Shown here: positions 16,497-24,259 of the stretch, one piece after another | Layout: the number at the start of each line of letters is the position of its first letter | Position numbering within the stretch: the first letter of the stretch is position 1 | Origin: DATKDU01 sp035512595 | Lineage (GTDB): Bacteria; Planctomycetota; Planctomycetia; Pirellulales; Pirellulaceae | Assembly (NCBI GenBank): GCA_035512595.1 | Contig: DATKDU010000110.1 | Coordinates: 1-32,648, forward strand | Length of the DNA stretch: 32,648 bases | Direction of reading: 5' to 3' | Translations under genes and position numbers: made by a program | The notes under the pieces: generated by a model | What the model saw: only the letters and a program-made list of their open reading frames with translations | What the model was told of the DNA's origin: nothing | Databases searched by the model: none

Positions 16497-16994
16497 TCAC
16501 CCTTGCCTTACCCTGCTGGACGGGAGAAGGTGGGCGGGCACGCCCTGGGCCATCAGTCGGAGGATGTTCGTTAGGTCGTCCAGAAGGAACGGCTTGGCGA
16601 TGACATAGGCAGCGCCGCGCTGAAGCAGCTCCTCCGGTTCGTAGGTGCCGGTGTCACCGCTTATGAAACAGGCCTGGACTTCGGAATTCAGTTCGCGCAA
16701 GGCCTCCAGTGTCTGAAGTCCGTCCAGACGGGGCATGCGGACATCGAGCAGCACCACAGCAATCTCTTTCGTGTGCCGGCGATAGAGATCGATCGCTTCC
16801 CGGCCACTGCGGGCCAACCAGACGTCAAAGCCGTTTCGCTCCAGACTCAATTGCACCATGATCCGCACGTGGTGGTCCTCATCGACCACCAGCACACCGG
16901 GCTTTTCGCTGGGCTGCCGGCCCGTCGGCTTGGCTGCGCCCGCCTGGCTTTTCCCGTCCGGCGGATCGCTGAGCTTGCTTGGTGGTTGTCGCAT
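16497..16994 (-). CDS. single-domain response regulator (REC)
   Basis: The 165-residue product has a ~32-residue leader and then a receiver domain: GVLVVDEDHH (acidic pocket), VVLLDVRMPRLDG with the phosphoacceptor Asp, the CFISGDT switch and AKPF with the conserved Lys. No output domain follows, so it acts by protein contact or as a phosphate relay, possibly for the hybrid kinases nearby. Its first codons (MRQPPSKLSDPPDGKS) are made of the dispersed BON-tail repeat, so the start of this gene was built from repeat DNA. GalT lies 270 bases downstream. Confidence 0.88.
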   Translation of the reverse strand: MRQPPSKLSDPPDGKSQAGAAKPTGRQPSEKPGVLVVDEDHHVRIMVQLSLERNGFDVWLARSGREAIDLYRRHTKEIAVVLLDVRMPRLDGLQTLEALRELNSEVQACFISGDTGTYEPEELLQRGAAYVIAKPFLLDDLTNILRLMAQGVPAHLLPSSRVRQG

Positions 16995-17065
16995 GTCACA
17001 AGCCTCCGGCTGATTTCACTTTGGTTGCACAACGTCCAGGTCGTTGCGGATTCGCTGCTGATTTG
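16946..17065 (-). repeat. BON-tail repeat, copy 1
   Basis: On the minus strand this reads as a degraded BON gene end (RIRNDLDVVQPK-stop near 17019), a ~35-base linker, then sequence encoding MRQPPSKLSDPPDG. It matches 22429-22540 and 24899-24980. Upstream of it (17066-17105) weak BON similarity continues, so this is a remnant of a former BON gene. Confidence 0.7.
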
Positions 17066-17235
17066 AGTCCGTCCCGGGGAGTTTCCTCAGGTTCCGTCTC
17101 AACTCGATTCCGAACCAGCGAACGCAAAGCCTTCCTAAATGCATGTTGTGTCATTTTTTTGGTGGTTCGAGAAACCGTCGGGAATCAGAACCCGAGCTTC
17201 ATTCCGTGCGATTCCCGCGCACTTTATTTCTCAGC

Positions 17236-17683
17236 TTACGGCTTGAAGTAGCCGAATCCTTCCTGCTGCATGCGGATGACCTCGACCGCGCCCGACGGGA
17301 CCGTCGTCACATCGGGGGAGAAGGTTCTCCTTCGGGATCGACTTGTCCCGCAGCGTGTTCTCGCACGCCGCGAACCGTACTCCCTCCTTGATGAGCCGGG
17401 CCACTTCGACCGCGTGGTCTGTCTTGTCCTTGACCAGAAGCCCGATCCCGCCGCCATGGCAGACAACCTCAATCTCGGCTCCCTTTTCTTCCTTCAAGAT
17501 GTTGGCGACGTTCTTCAGTCCGTGCTTCTGCCGCTCGCTGTCGGTGAAGTTGATGTGGACGACGGCTTGCAACATGGGTTTTCCTCCTTCGGATGCCTTG
17601 GCACGATCTCCAGACTCGCCCCGCATCCCCAGCCAAACGGTGAGGCCGGCGGCGACCAGTGCCAACGGAATGAAACGCTTCAT
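17236..17683 (-). pseudogene. DsrE-family sulfur-relay-like protein with signal segment, frameshifted near the end
   Basis: From ATG 17683 (AAGGAG six bases before) the product starts MKRFIPLALVAAGLTVWLGM, a signal peptide or anchor. The DsrE/F-like domain follows: QAVVHINFTDSERQKHGLKN, VVCHGGGIGLLV, and GVRFAACENTLRDKSI with its conserved Cys. In the run of five C (17314-17318 as G on the + strand) one base is extra; removing it restores LLPDVTTVPSGAVEVIRMQQ and the typical end EGFGYFKP. Without the change the protein ends in unrelated residues at 17231. A second ATG at 17713 overlaps the stop of the phosphatase gene (ATGA). Such proteins carry or bind sulfane sulfur; last gene of the sulfur operon. 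Confidence 0.8.
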
Positions 17684-17709
17684 AACAGGCTCCTTGTCCG
17701 GATGACTTG

Positions 17710-19218
17710 TCATCGCGGTTTAGTAATCATGGCGGCCTTCTCGATTCGGCCGGAAGGAGGCGTGGCGACCGCGTCTTTCTTGGCAATCCAGCGGCGGATC
17801 ATCTCGTACTGCGAGCCGTGTTCGGCCCGCTTCTCGCCATTCGTAAGTGTCTGATAGTTGTGGCCTCCCCCGGCCATCATCGTGTTCGTGGCGACGGTGT
17901 ACTCGTCGATCGGTTTCCAGCGACCCACCGTCCTCTCGACGTGCCAGACTCGGTGGCCCTTCGCCATCTGCGGGTCGTAGCGGAAGCGGATGCCGCCCAC
18001 CTGGATCATGCCACCCACCTTGACCGCCGGGTCGTCAGTGAAGACGTTCTCGACGGCCTGCTCCAGAACCTCGATGATCTGTGTCCCTGACAGCCGCATC
18101 GTGACCACTTTGCCTTCATGCGGCACCATCTGGCGTAGTTGGTCGGCAGTGATCGCTCCAGTCGGGATCGCCACCCCGTATCCGACTCCGGGCAGCAGAG
18201 CGACGTCGGCCCCGGCCTCTTCACGGAGGATGTCGGCGAAGAGCGAGTCGATGGGCGACTCCTCGTCCCGCTTGCGTGCCTCTTGGCCCGCCAGCGTCTG
18301 CGCCCGCACCAGCCAATCCGCCGCCTTGCCGACGACCTCGTCCATCGCCTTGCGGTGCGGCTCCAGCAGCCGCGTCAGCAGCCGCTCGGCTGCGCCGTCT
18401 GCCTCCACTTTGTCGTGATCCAGTAGTGTCAAGGTGCAAACGTTTGCGGTGACCTTGCCCCGCTCGACGGTCAATTCCAGCCGGCCCAGGTCGGAGCCGT
18501 GCGCCCCCGCCTGCACGATCAGCGTAGTGCCCACGTCCTCAGCTTTCGGCATGCGGTTATGGCTGTGACCACCCACGATTACGTCGATCCCCTCGACCGC
18601 CTTGGCGAGTGCCTTGTCGCCGCCCAGCCCGAGGTGAGAGAGGACCACGATCAGTTCGGCCCCGTCGTGGCGCATCTTCGGCAGGTAGTGCATGACGGCT
18701 GGTACGGGGTCTTGAAACTCGACTTCAGCCACGTTCTTCGAGGCCGTCGTCCACGCCGTCTTCGGGTAGGCCAGCCCGAGGATGCCGACTGACACGCCAG
18801 TGACCTTCTTGATGATGTAGGGCTTGGCGAACGGCTTGCTCCCCTTCCGCTCGATAAGGTTGGCGGCAAGAACAGGGAAGGTGGCGTCCTTCATCCGCTG
18901 CCGAAGCACGTCGGTGCCGAAGTCCGGTTCGTGATTCCCGATGGACATCGCGTCGTAGCCCAGGTGGTTCAGGGCTTCCACCATCGCCTTGCCTTCCGTC
19001 AGGTCGGCGATCATCGAGTCGCCGAGGAGGTCGCCGGCATCCAGCAGGAGGGCGTCTTTCGCTTCCTTCCTGGCCTCGGCGATGGCCCCGGCCAGTCGAC
19101 CGAAGCCGCCGACCGTCTTGTCCTTCAGGTCGCCCTCCCACCCCTTCCAGGCGGTCAGATGGCCGTGGATGTCGTTGGTGTGCAAGATCACGACGGTCGC
19201 CACAACTATCCCTTTCAT
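17710..19218 (-). CDS. 5'-nucleotidase/SoxB-like metallophosphatase
   Basis: The 502-residue protein has the calcineurin-like core: ILHTNDIHGH (11-20), DAGDLLGD, SIGNHEPDFG, VVLSHLGLGGD and GGHSHNRM, all dimetal ligands. A 5'-nucleotidase C-terminal domain follows (GAITADQLRQMVPHEGKVVT, NTMMAGGGHNY). The family includes UshA/YfkN nucleotidases and the thiosulfohydrolase SoxB. No signal peptide is seen: the metal motif starts at residue 11, so it is probably cytosolic unless the start is wrong. The GTG at 19203 is preceded by AAAGGG and is an attractive start, giving MATVVILHTND. Its place between sulfur-transport and DsrE-like genes favours a sulfur-linked substrate, but this is inference. 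Confidence 0.85.
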   Translation of the reverse strand: MKGIVVATVVILHTNDIHGHLTAWKGWEGDLKDKTVGGFGRLAGAIAEARKEAKDALLLDAGDLLGDSMIADLTEGKAMVEALNHLGYDAMSIGNHEPDFGTDVLRQRMKDATFPVLAANLIERKGSKPFAKPYIIKKVTGVSVGILGLAYPKTAWTTASKNVAEVEFQDPVPAVMHYLPKMRHDGAELIVVLSHLGLGGDKALAKAVEGIDVIVGGHSHNRMPKAEDVGTTLIVQAGAHGSDLGRLELTVERGKVTANVCTLTLLDHDKVEADGAAERLLTRLLEPHRKAMDEVVGKAADWLVRAQTLAGQEARKRDEESPIDSLFADILREEAGADVALLPGVGYGVAIPTGAITADQLRQMVPHEGKVVTMRLSGTQIIEVLEQAVENVFTDDPAVKVGGMIQVGGIRFRYDPQMAKGHRVWHVERTVGRWKPIDEYTVATNTMMAGGGHNYQTLTNGEKRAEHGSQYEMIRRWIAKKDAVATPPSGRIEKAAMITKPR

Positions 19219-19276
19219 GTCCGGTCAGTGTCGGTTGCCTTCATCTGGGCCTGCGGGGCGGAACGGGCGTCGGTTT

Positions 19277-19927
19277 TCATCGGATGGTAACTCGCTCCAA
19301 CACCACTAGGGCGACGACGAGAAGCGAGGCGAATATGAGGACGAACGTCGCGGGTGAGATCCGGACGAGTTCGGGCAACGTCAGTTTGCCCCGGTCGCCC
19401 CATTTCAAAACGGTGCGTCCCAGCAGGCCCGATGACTCCGCGTAGAGGTAGGACCCGGCCATGAGTCCGAGGATACCCGCCAGCGCGTCGAAGTTCCCTT
19501 GACCCAGCGCGGCTGCCCCCGTCCCCGGACAGTAGCTGAGCAGGGCGAAGCCCACCCCGAACATCAGCCCGCCGAGGATGTTGGCCGCATACCGGGTCGG
19601 TTTGACGTGGAGCTTGACCAAGCCCAGGGCGTACAGCCCGAAGACGCCGATCATGCCGACCACGATGGCCGAGAGCATCACCTTGATGACCGTGAAGTCT
19701 TCCAGCAGCAAGACACCGATCAGGACGTGGTACTTCGCCACCCCGCCCTTCTGGAGCAAGAAGCCGAAGGCGAGGCCGAACAGCAGCCCCAGCGCCAACT
19801 GCTTCCCGGTGGAGGATTGGCCCGTCGGCGGATCCTTGTCCGGCCTGCTCTTGTCGATTGATAGTTCAGGCTGGTCCGCCCCGACCGCCTGACTCGGCGT
19901 TGCGGTCACATCGTTTCTTTCAGTCAT
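19277..19927 (-). CDS. YeeE/YedE-type membrane protein (sulfur-compound transport), half 2
   Basis: The 216-residue protein has a ~45-residue polar N-terminus, then four to five hydrophobic segments (ALGLLFGLAFGFLL; VMLSAIVVGMIGVFGLYAL; ILGGLMFGVGFALL; ALAGILGLMAGSYLY; VLIFASLLVVALVV). The motif SYCPGTGAAALGQG contains the cysteine typical of YeeE/DUF6691 proteins, which move thiosulfate or related sulfur species through the inner membrane. It pairs with the next gene upstream (28 bases apart) as two half-proteins of one transporter. GGGAGA lies seven bases before ATG 19927. A decayed extra copy of its C-terminal end is found at 22251-22390. Confidence 0.88.
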   Translation of the reverse strand: MTERNDVTATPSQAVGADQPELSIDKSRPDKDPPTGQSSTGKQLALGLLFGLAFGFLLQKGGVAKYHVLIGVLLLEDFTVIKVMLSAIVVGMIGVFGLYALGLVKLHVKPTRYAANILGGLMFGVGFALLSYCPGTGAAALGQGNFDALAGILGLMAGSYLYAESSGLLGRTVLKWGDRGKLTLPELVRISPATFVLIFASLLVVALVVLERVTIR

Positions 19928-19955
19928 CGTTTCGTCTCCCGGCCAAGGGCATCGG

Positions 19956-20552
19956 CTACACCCGAAACATCAGAAACGCGGTGGCGATCCCGCCGACGAA
20001 GAAGCACACGACCGCGACCCACGATCCGACCGACAGTTGCATGGTGCCACTGATCCCGTGCCCGCTGGTACACCCGCCAGCCATCCGGGCACCGAACGCC
20101 ATCAGCCCCCCACCCACGAACGCAGCCCCCAGCCGCAGGCCCAAACTGTCCTCCCCGAACCGGGCGGTCCACATCGCCGGCAGCCATTCCCCGGTCATCT
20201 CGCCCCCCAGCCACGCGGCAAGGAACGCCCCGCCCACGGCCCCGATGACGAGCATGACCTCCCAGTCGAACTTCGGCTTGAAGTCCTGGTAGTATTTCAA
20301 CGATTCCGTGTGCCGCGGGGCGAACAGCTTGCCCATCATGCCCGCTAGCCGGGCGTACGCCGTGGACGCCCCCAGCGGCTTGTCCGAGAAGTAGAAGGTC
20401 GCCATCGACAGCAGACCGATGAGCGCCCCCACGAGGTACGGCGACCACGCGGGCCCGGGGTAAGCCAGCGGGTCAGTCCCCGGCGGGGACGCGACAGCCG
20501 TACCGGCGGTGGCGAGCGCCAGTGCGACTACCGCCAAGGTGGTTCGTGTCAT
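19956..20552 (-). CDS. YeeE/YedE-type membrane protein (sulfur-compound transport), half 1
   Basis: The 198-residue product starts with a signal-like segment (TLAVVALALATAGTAVASPP) and has further membrane spans (YLVGALIGLLSMATFYF; VMLVIGAVGGAFLAAWLGG; LGAAFVGGGLMAFGARMAG; VGSWVAVVCFFVGGIATAFL). The hallmark GGCTSGHGISG holds the conserved cysteine that relays the sulfur compound. With the downstream partner it should form a complete permease for thiosulfate or persulfide-type sulfur. It lies 28 bases after the persulfide dioxygenase gene, which suggests that imported or exported sulfur is linked to that enzyme. The ribosome site is weak. Confidence 0.9.
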   Translation of the reverse strand: MTRTTLAVVALALATAGTAVASPPGTDPLAYPGPAWSPYLVGALIGLLSMATFYFSDKPLGASTAYARLAGMMGKLFAPRHTESLKYYQDFKPKFDWEVMLVIGAVGGAFLAAWLGGEMTGEWLPAMWTARFGEDSLGLRLGAAFVGGGLMAFGARMAGGCTSGHGISGTMQLSVGSWVAVVCFFVGGIATAFLMFRV

Positions 20553-20580
20553 GGTTCAGTTTCTTATAACAAGCATTCGT

Positions 20581-22017
20581 TCAGCGGTCGGTGTCCGACG
20601 CATTCTTGTCTTCCGCGGGTTTCTGCACCGGGAGTTCGGCCGCCGTCCACGCCTTCCAACTCCCGGGAACGTTCCGCACTTCAGCGAAGCCGGCCCGCCG
20701 TAACAGGCTCGCCCCCAGGCTCGCGCGATACCCGCTGTCGCAGTAGACCGCTACGGGCTTCTCTTTCGCGAGACGGGAGGACTTCTTTTCCACCTCGGGG
20801 AGAAAGATGTACACAGCTCCTGGCACGTGCCCTTCTTCCCACTCCTCGGGCGACCGAACGTCGAGCACCTGAAGGTCGTCCCGTGCCTCGTTCACCTCGT
20901 GGACAGTCATCTGCGGCAGCGTCTCAAGCGGCAGTCCGGCGTTCACCCAGCCTTCGATCCCGTTCAGCAGAAAACCGCCGAAGGTCGTGTACCCGACGCG
21001 GCCGAGTAGTTGCTGGACCTCGGGCAGGTCGGTGTCTTTCGGCAGCACCAGGAACAACGGTCGCTCGGGATCGAGCACCCACCCGGCCCAGATCGACAGC
21101 TCCGCCCGCAGGCCGATGTTCAGCGCGCCCGAGATGTGCCCCCCGCCGAAGGCGAGCATCTGTCGGGCGTCAATGATCTGCGCGCCCTTCGCCGCGGCTG
21201 ACTTTTGAAACTCCCTGGCCGAGAGCGGCGGGCAGTTCGGCAGGCGGCCGAGCACTTCCGGGCCGTCCGCGTTCACCTTCTTCATCCGCTTGTAGTACCG
21301 CGGCTCGGGCGGGGCGGTGTGCGCGGTGAACTCGACGAACTCCTTCTCGTCGGTGATCTGCAGCGCCTTGTTGTGCTGCCGCTCGTAGCCGATGGTGGAC
21401 ACGAGGCGGTCGCTAATGTCGGCCCCGCACGGCGAGCCAGCCCCGTGCGCCGAGTGGACTCGCACCCCGTCGTCGAGCTTCAGGTAGAAATTGCGGAGTG
21501 ACGCAAAGAGCTGCCGGGCGAGGAGGTCCGTCTGGTCGCCGCCGAGCAGGTCGGGCCGGCCGACCGAGTCGGCGAACAGGCAGTCGCCGCTGAAGACGGC
21601 GAACGGCGTGTCCTGGCGGTCACTTTCGGCGGCGAGAAACGACATGTGCTCGGGCGTGTGCCCGGGGGTGTGCTTCGCGAGAAGAATCACCCGTCCGAGG
21701 TCGATCGCGTGGCCGTCTTTGAGCGGCTCGTGGTCGAACCCGTACTTCGCCCCGCCCTCCACCGAGAGGTAGGGCTTGGCGGTCCCCGTGCGGTCGCAGA
21801 GCTCGCGGGCCCCGGAAACGAAATCGGCGTGGATGTGGGTTTCGAGAACGTGGGTGATGGCAAGCCCGTGCTTGCGAGACAGCTCGATGTATGGCTCGAC
21901 GTCCCGCCGGGGGTCGATGACGGCGGCCCTCCCAGTCTTCTTGTCACCGACCAGGTAGGACAGGTGAGCGACACCTTCGGCGAAGACCGTCTCGATAACC
22001 ATCGATGATTTCGACAT
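20581..22017 (-). CDS. persulfide dioxygenase-like metallo-beta-lactamase fused to two rhodanese domains
   Basis: Residues 1-245 are an MBL-fold domain of the ETHE1/persulfide dioxygenase type: ETHIHADFVSG with His61, His63 and Asp65, AKHTPGHTPEHMSF, VFSGDCLFADSVGRPDL and VHSAHGAGSPCG. Residues about 255-365 form a first rhodanese domain whose active-site loop reads FLVLPKDTD and lacks Cys, so it is structural. Residues about 370-465 form a second rhodanese with VYCDSGYRAS, an intact catalytic Cys loop. The protein should oxidise glutathione- or other persulfides to sulfite in the cytosol and exchange sulfane sulfur through the rhodanese part. It leads a five-gene operon. GGGAGA precedes ATG 22017, and an inverted repeat lies 21 bases upstream. 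Confidence 0.92.
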   Translation of the reverse strand: MSKSSMVIETVFAEGVAHLSYLVGDKKTGRAAVIDPRRDVEPYIELSRKHGLAITHVLETHIHADFVSGARELCDRTGTAKPYLSVEGGAKYGFDHEPLKDGHAIDLGRVILLAKHTPGHTPEHMSFLAAESDRQDTPFAVFSGDCLFADSVGRPDLLGGDQTDLLARQLFASLRNFYLKLDDGVRVHSAHGAGSPCGADISDRLVSTIGYERQHNKALQITDEKEFVEFTAHTAPPEPRYYKRMKKVNADGPEVLGRLPNCPPLSAREFQKSAAAKGAQIIDARQMLAFGGGHISGALNIGLRAELSIWAGWVLDPERPLFLVLPKDTDLPEVQQLLGRVGYTTFGGFLLNGIEGWVNAGLPLETLPQMTVHEVNEARDDLQVLDVRSPEEWEEGHVPGAVYIFLPEVEKKSSRLAKEKPVAVYCDSGYRASLGASLLRRAGFAEVRNVPGSWKAWTAAELPVQKPAEDKNASDTDR

Positions 22018-22037
22018 CTCAATTCTCCCGTTTGTTT

Positions 22038-22056
22038 CCCCGCAAGTTGTGCGGGG
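22038..22056 (-). promoter_or_regulatory. perfect inverted repeat upstream of the sulfur operon (possible operator)
   Basis: CCCCGCA (22038-22044), five bases, then TGCGGGG (22050-22056) form a perfect palindrome 21 bases before the persulfide dioxygenase start. Size and place fit a repressor operator such as those of sulfide- or persulfide-responsive ArsR-type regulators, or an mRNA hairpin near the ribosome site. No such regulator gene is in the window. Confidence 0.5.
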
Positions 22057-22250
22057 TTCAGTCCGGTTCAGATAATTGCCAGCAGGTCCCCACGGCGGCG
22101 AAGCCGACGCGCGAGTCCATCGCGGGCGGTGGTATTCCCTTGGCTTCGATCATCTCACGGCCCCCGGATCACACGGACGAGCCGACCCAGATGCCGGGCT
22201 TCTCGCGGGCGCGTCTCGTTCGGGACCGACCGGCTTTCGACGGCAGGACC

Positions 22251-22390
22251 GCTGGGCCAGGGCAGCGAGGCCCATGCCCGCCAGGCTGGCAACCCACAAC
22301 CACGGCGACGTGCCGGTGGCCTCGGGGAACGTCAACTTGCCTATGTCGCCCAGCCCCTTGATGACGGGCTGGAGTGCCGGGAAGGGGCGG
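22251..22390 (-). pseudogene. remnant of a YeeE/DUF6691 C-terminal end
   Basis: The minus strand encodes PALQPVIKGLGDIGKLTFPE, then ATGTSPWLWVASLAGMGLAA, matching the end of the intact protein at 19277-19927 (RTVLKWGDRGKLTLPELVRI, SPATFVLIFASLLVVAL). The G-D-x-G-K-L-T-x-P core is typical of these ends. Nothing upstream belongs to the rest of such a gene. It is a leftover of a second copy in the mosaic region in front of the sulfur operon. Confidence 0.65.
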
Positions 22391-22428
22391 TCTACACGTT
22401 TTGACATAACCAGAGTCATCAGTCGTAG
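22372..22428 (-). repeat. leader repeat L, copy 1
   Basis: Minus strand: ATGACTCTGGTT ... AACGTGTAGACC then GCCCCTTCC. It matches 26118-26178 in front of the MpsC gene (ATGACTCAGGTT ... AACGTGTAGGCC, CGCCCCTTCC). It follows directly on BON-tail repeat copy 2. Confidence 0.55.
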
Positions 22429-22540
22429 CTCCAGTTCTCGTCCGTCGGATCACTGAGCTTGGCTCGTGGTTGTCGTCGCGTGGCGCAAGCCTCCTGGTGA
22501 TTTTACTTTGGTTGCACGTACGTCCAGGCCGTAGTGGTTG
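22429..22540 (-). repeat. BON-tail repeat, copy 2
   Basis: Minus strand: TGCAACCAAAGTAAAATCAC (degraded VQPK-stop of BON), the ~30-base linker, then AAGCTCAGTGATCCGACGGA and CGAGAACTGGAG ending at 22429. It lies 29 bases behind the second hybrid kinase gene. The coding part is more decayed than in copies 1 and 3. Confidence 0.7.
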
Positions 22541-22568
22541 GTTCGTTTGGTCGGAGCGGATCCAAGAT

Positions 22569-24137
22569 TCATCGGCGGTCCGCCGCTTGCACGTACCCGG
22601 CTAGTAGTTCTTCAAGAGCCGCCAGAGCCACGGGCTTGACCATGTGGAAGTTGAACCCTGCTTCCAGCGAACGGACCCTGTCCTCATCCTGCCCCCAACC
22701 GGTCAATGCAACGAGGATCACGTCCCGGCCCCACGGCTGCTGACGAACACGCCGGGCAACTTCATAGCCGTTCAGTTTGGGAAGGCCGATGTCCAGGAGC
22801 ACGAACTCCGGGTGGAACGTCTCCGCGGCTTCCAGGGCTGCAAGGCCGTCGTGGGCGATGCGAATGTCGTTGCCCTTGAGCCGCAACAACATTCCCATGA
22901 TATCGGCGGAGTCCTCGTTGTCGTCCACCACCAGAATGCGACATCCGCTCAGGGCTGATGCTCTTGGTCCGTCATTCCTCGGCAGCGGTTTCTGTGGCGG
23001 TTGGATATAGGCCGGCAGACGGACGACAAACTCGCTGCCAGCATCGGGGCCATTGCTGCGGGCCTCAATGCTGCCGTCGTGCATCTCGACCAGCCGCCGG
23101 ACCAGTGTCAGCCCAATGCCGAGTCCACCCTGCGACTGCTCCCTCGACTGATTAACCTGAGTGAACATGTCGAAGATGCGGGACAGCATGTCGCCGGGGA
23201 TGCCGATGCCGTTGTCACGCACGCTGACGACAGCATCACTCCCTTGCCGTTCAGCGGTGAGCCAAATGTGGCCCCCCCGATTCGTGTACTTGGCGGCGTT
23301 GTTCAGCAGGTTCACGAAGACCTGAGCGATGCGGATGGGATCGGCGTCCAGAGGGACCGGCTGTGTCGGCAGGCTGACAGTGAGTGCGTGTCCGCACTGC
23401 TGGATGAGCGGGCGACTGCCTTCCACAGCACTCTCCACCACCGCCGCCAGTTCAACACGTTCCTTGCAGATTTCCAACTGATTGCGGCTGATGCGGGACA
23501 TGTTAAGCAGGTCGTCGATGAGACGCACCATGACCTTCACCTGCCGGGCGATCATCTCTCTGGCCGTACGCATGTCTGGTTCCTTCAAGTCCTCGATGCC
23601 GAGTAACTCGACGGCGTTGCGAATGGGGGCCAGTGGGTTTCTTAGTTCGTGGCCTAAGGTCGCCAAGAACTCGTCCTTCATGCGGTCGGCATTGCGCAAC
23701 TCCTGCTCCATTTGCCTTCGCCTGGTCACGTCCCGGACGATACTGGCGACGAGAATGCCCTCACGGTCGGGGATCGGGCTGAGGCTGATCTCAACGGGGA
23801 ACTCGCTGCCGTCTTTCCGCAAGCCCCACAACTCCAGGGCCGGTCCCATAGGGCGGGTGCCGGGATGAGCCATGAAAGCGCTACGCTGACCTCGGTGACT
23901 GCCTCGGAAGCGTTCTGGCATGAGGATTTCGACCTCCTGCCCCAATAGCTCCTCCCGGCAGTGACCGAACATCCTTTCGGTCTGTCCATTTACTCGAACG
24001 ATCTTGCCACCCTGGTCGACAATGACCACGGCATCGGGGGCAGCTTCCAGAAAGCTGCTGAACCGCTGTTCTTGTAGCGCTTCGAGGTGCGCCGCTGACG
24101 GGTCCAACATCCCTGTATCTAAGGTTGTTTTGATCAT
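22569..24137 (-). CDS. hybrid sensor histidine kinase, PAS-HisKA-HATPase-REC
   Basis: The 522-residue protein has one PAS domain (about 25-145), HisKA with His163 in LGHELRNPLAPI, HATPase_c (about 265-385; NLLNNAAKYT, DNGIGIPG, GLGIGLTLV) and a receiver with Asp449 in VLLDIGLP. It is cytoplasmic. From HisKA on it is closely similar to the kinase at 5560-7500 (SRPLIQQCGHELTVSLP against SRPLIQQCGHALTVSLP), but it carries one PAS domain instead of two. Its PAS resembles the second PAS of the kinase at 26791 (VEILMPERFRGSHRG against VEILVPERFRARHPG). Thus PAS modules seem to have been exchanged among the three kinases. No membrane segment; signal unknown. Confidence 0.92.
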   Translation of the reverse strand: MIKTTLDTGMLDPSAAHLEALQEQRFSSFLEAAPDAVVIVDQGGKIVRVNGQTERMFGHCREELLGQEVEILMPERFRGSHRGQRSAFMAHPGTRPMGPALELWGLRKDGSEFPVEISLSPIPDREGILVASIVRDVTRRRQMEQELRNADRMKDEFLATLGHELRNPLAPIRNAVELLGIEDLKEPDMRTAREMIARQVKVMVRLIDDLLNMSRISRNQLEICKERVELAAVVESAVEGSRPLIQQCGHALTVSLPTQPVPLDADPIRIAQVFVNLLNNAAKYTNRGGHIWLTAERQGSDAVVSVRDNGIGIPGDMLSRIFDMFTQVNQSREQSQGGLGIGLTLVRRLVEMHDGSIEARSNGPDAGSEFVVRLPAYIQPPQKPLPRNDGPRASALSGCRILVVDDNEDSADIMGMLLRLKGNDIRIAHDGLAALEAAETFHPEFVLLDIGLPKLNGYEVARRVRQQPWGRDVILVALTGWGQDEDRVRSLEAGFNFHMVKPVALAALEELLAGYVQAADRR

Positions 24138-24219
24138 ATCTTGTTGCCTTCCGAGTCGATTCGGTAGGAGCCGCGGTTTACTTCCTGTTGGTTTCGCGGA
24201 ATCGCGGCGCCTGGGCCAG

Positions 24220-24259
24220 CGGTCACGGTGCTGATGTCGTGGTGCAGGCTCAACACCTT
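24220..24259 (-). repeat. 40-bp exact duplicate of part of the MpsC/DUF2294 gene
   Basis: These 40 bases are identical to 25769-25808 inside the intact gene (both encode KVLSLHHDISTVT). Similarity stops at both sides. It overlaps the right-hand end of the attC-like hairpin, whose terminal core GTTGAGC (minus strand, 24254-24248) lies within the shared sequence. Confidence 0.75.

Noticed and set aside
22041..22056. Possible sigma54 promoter before the sulfur operon (TTGC on the minus strand)
   Set aside because: There is no GG at the required ten-base distance; the palindrome explains the sequence better.
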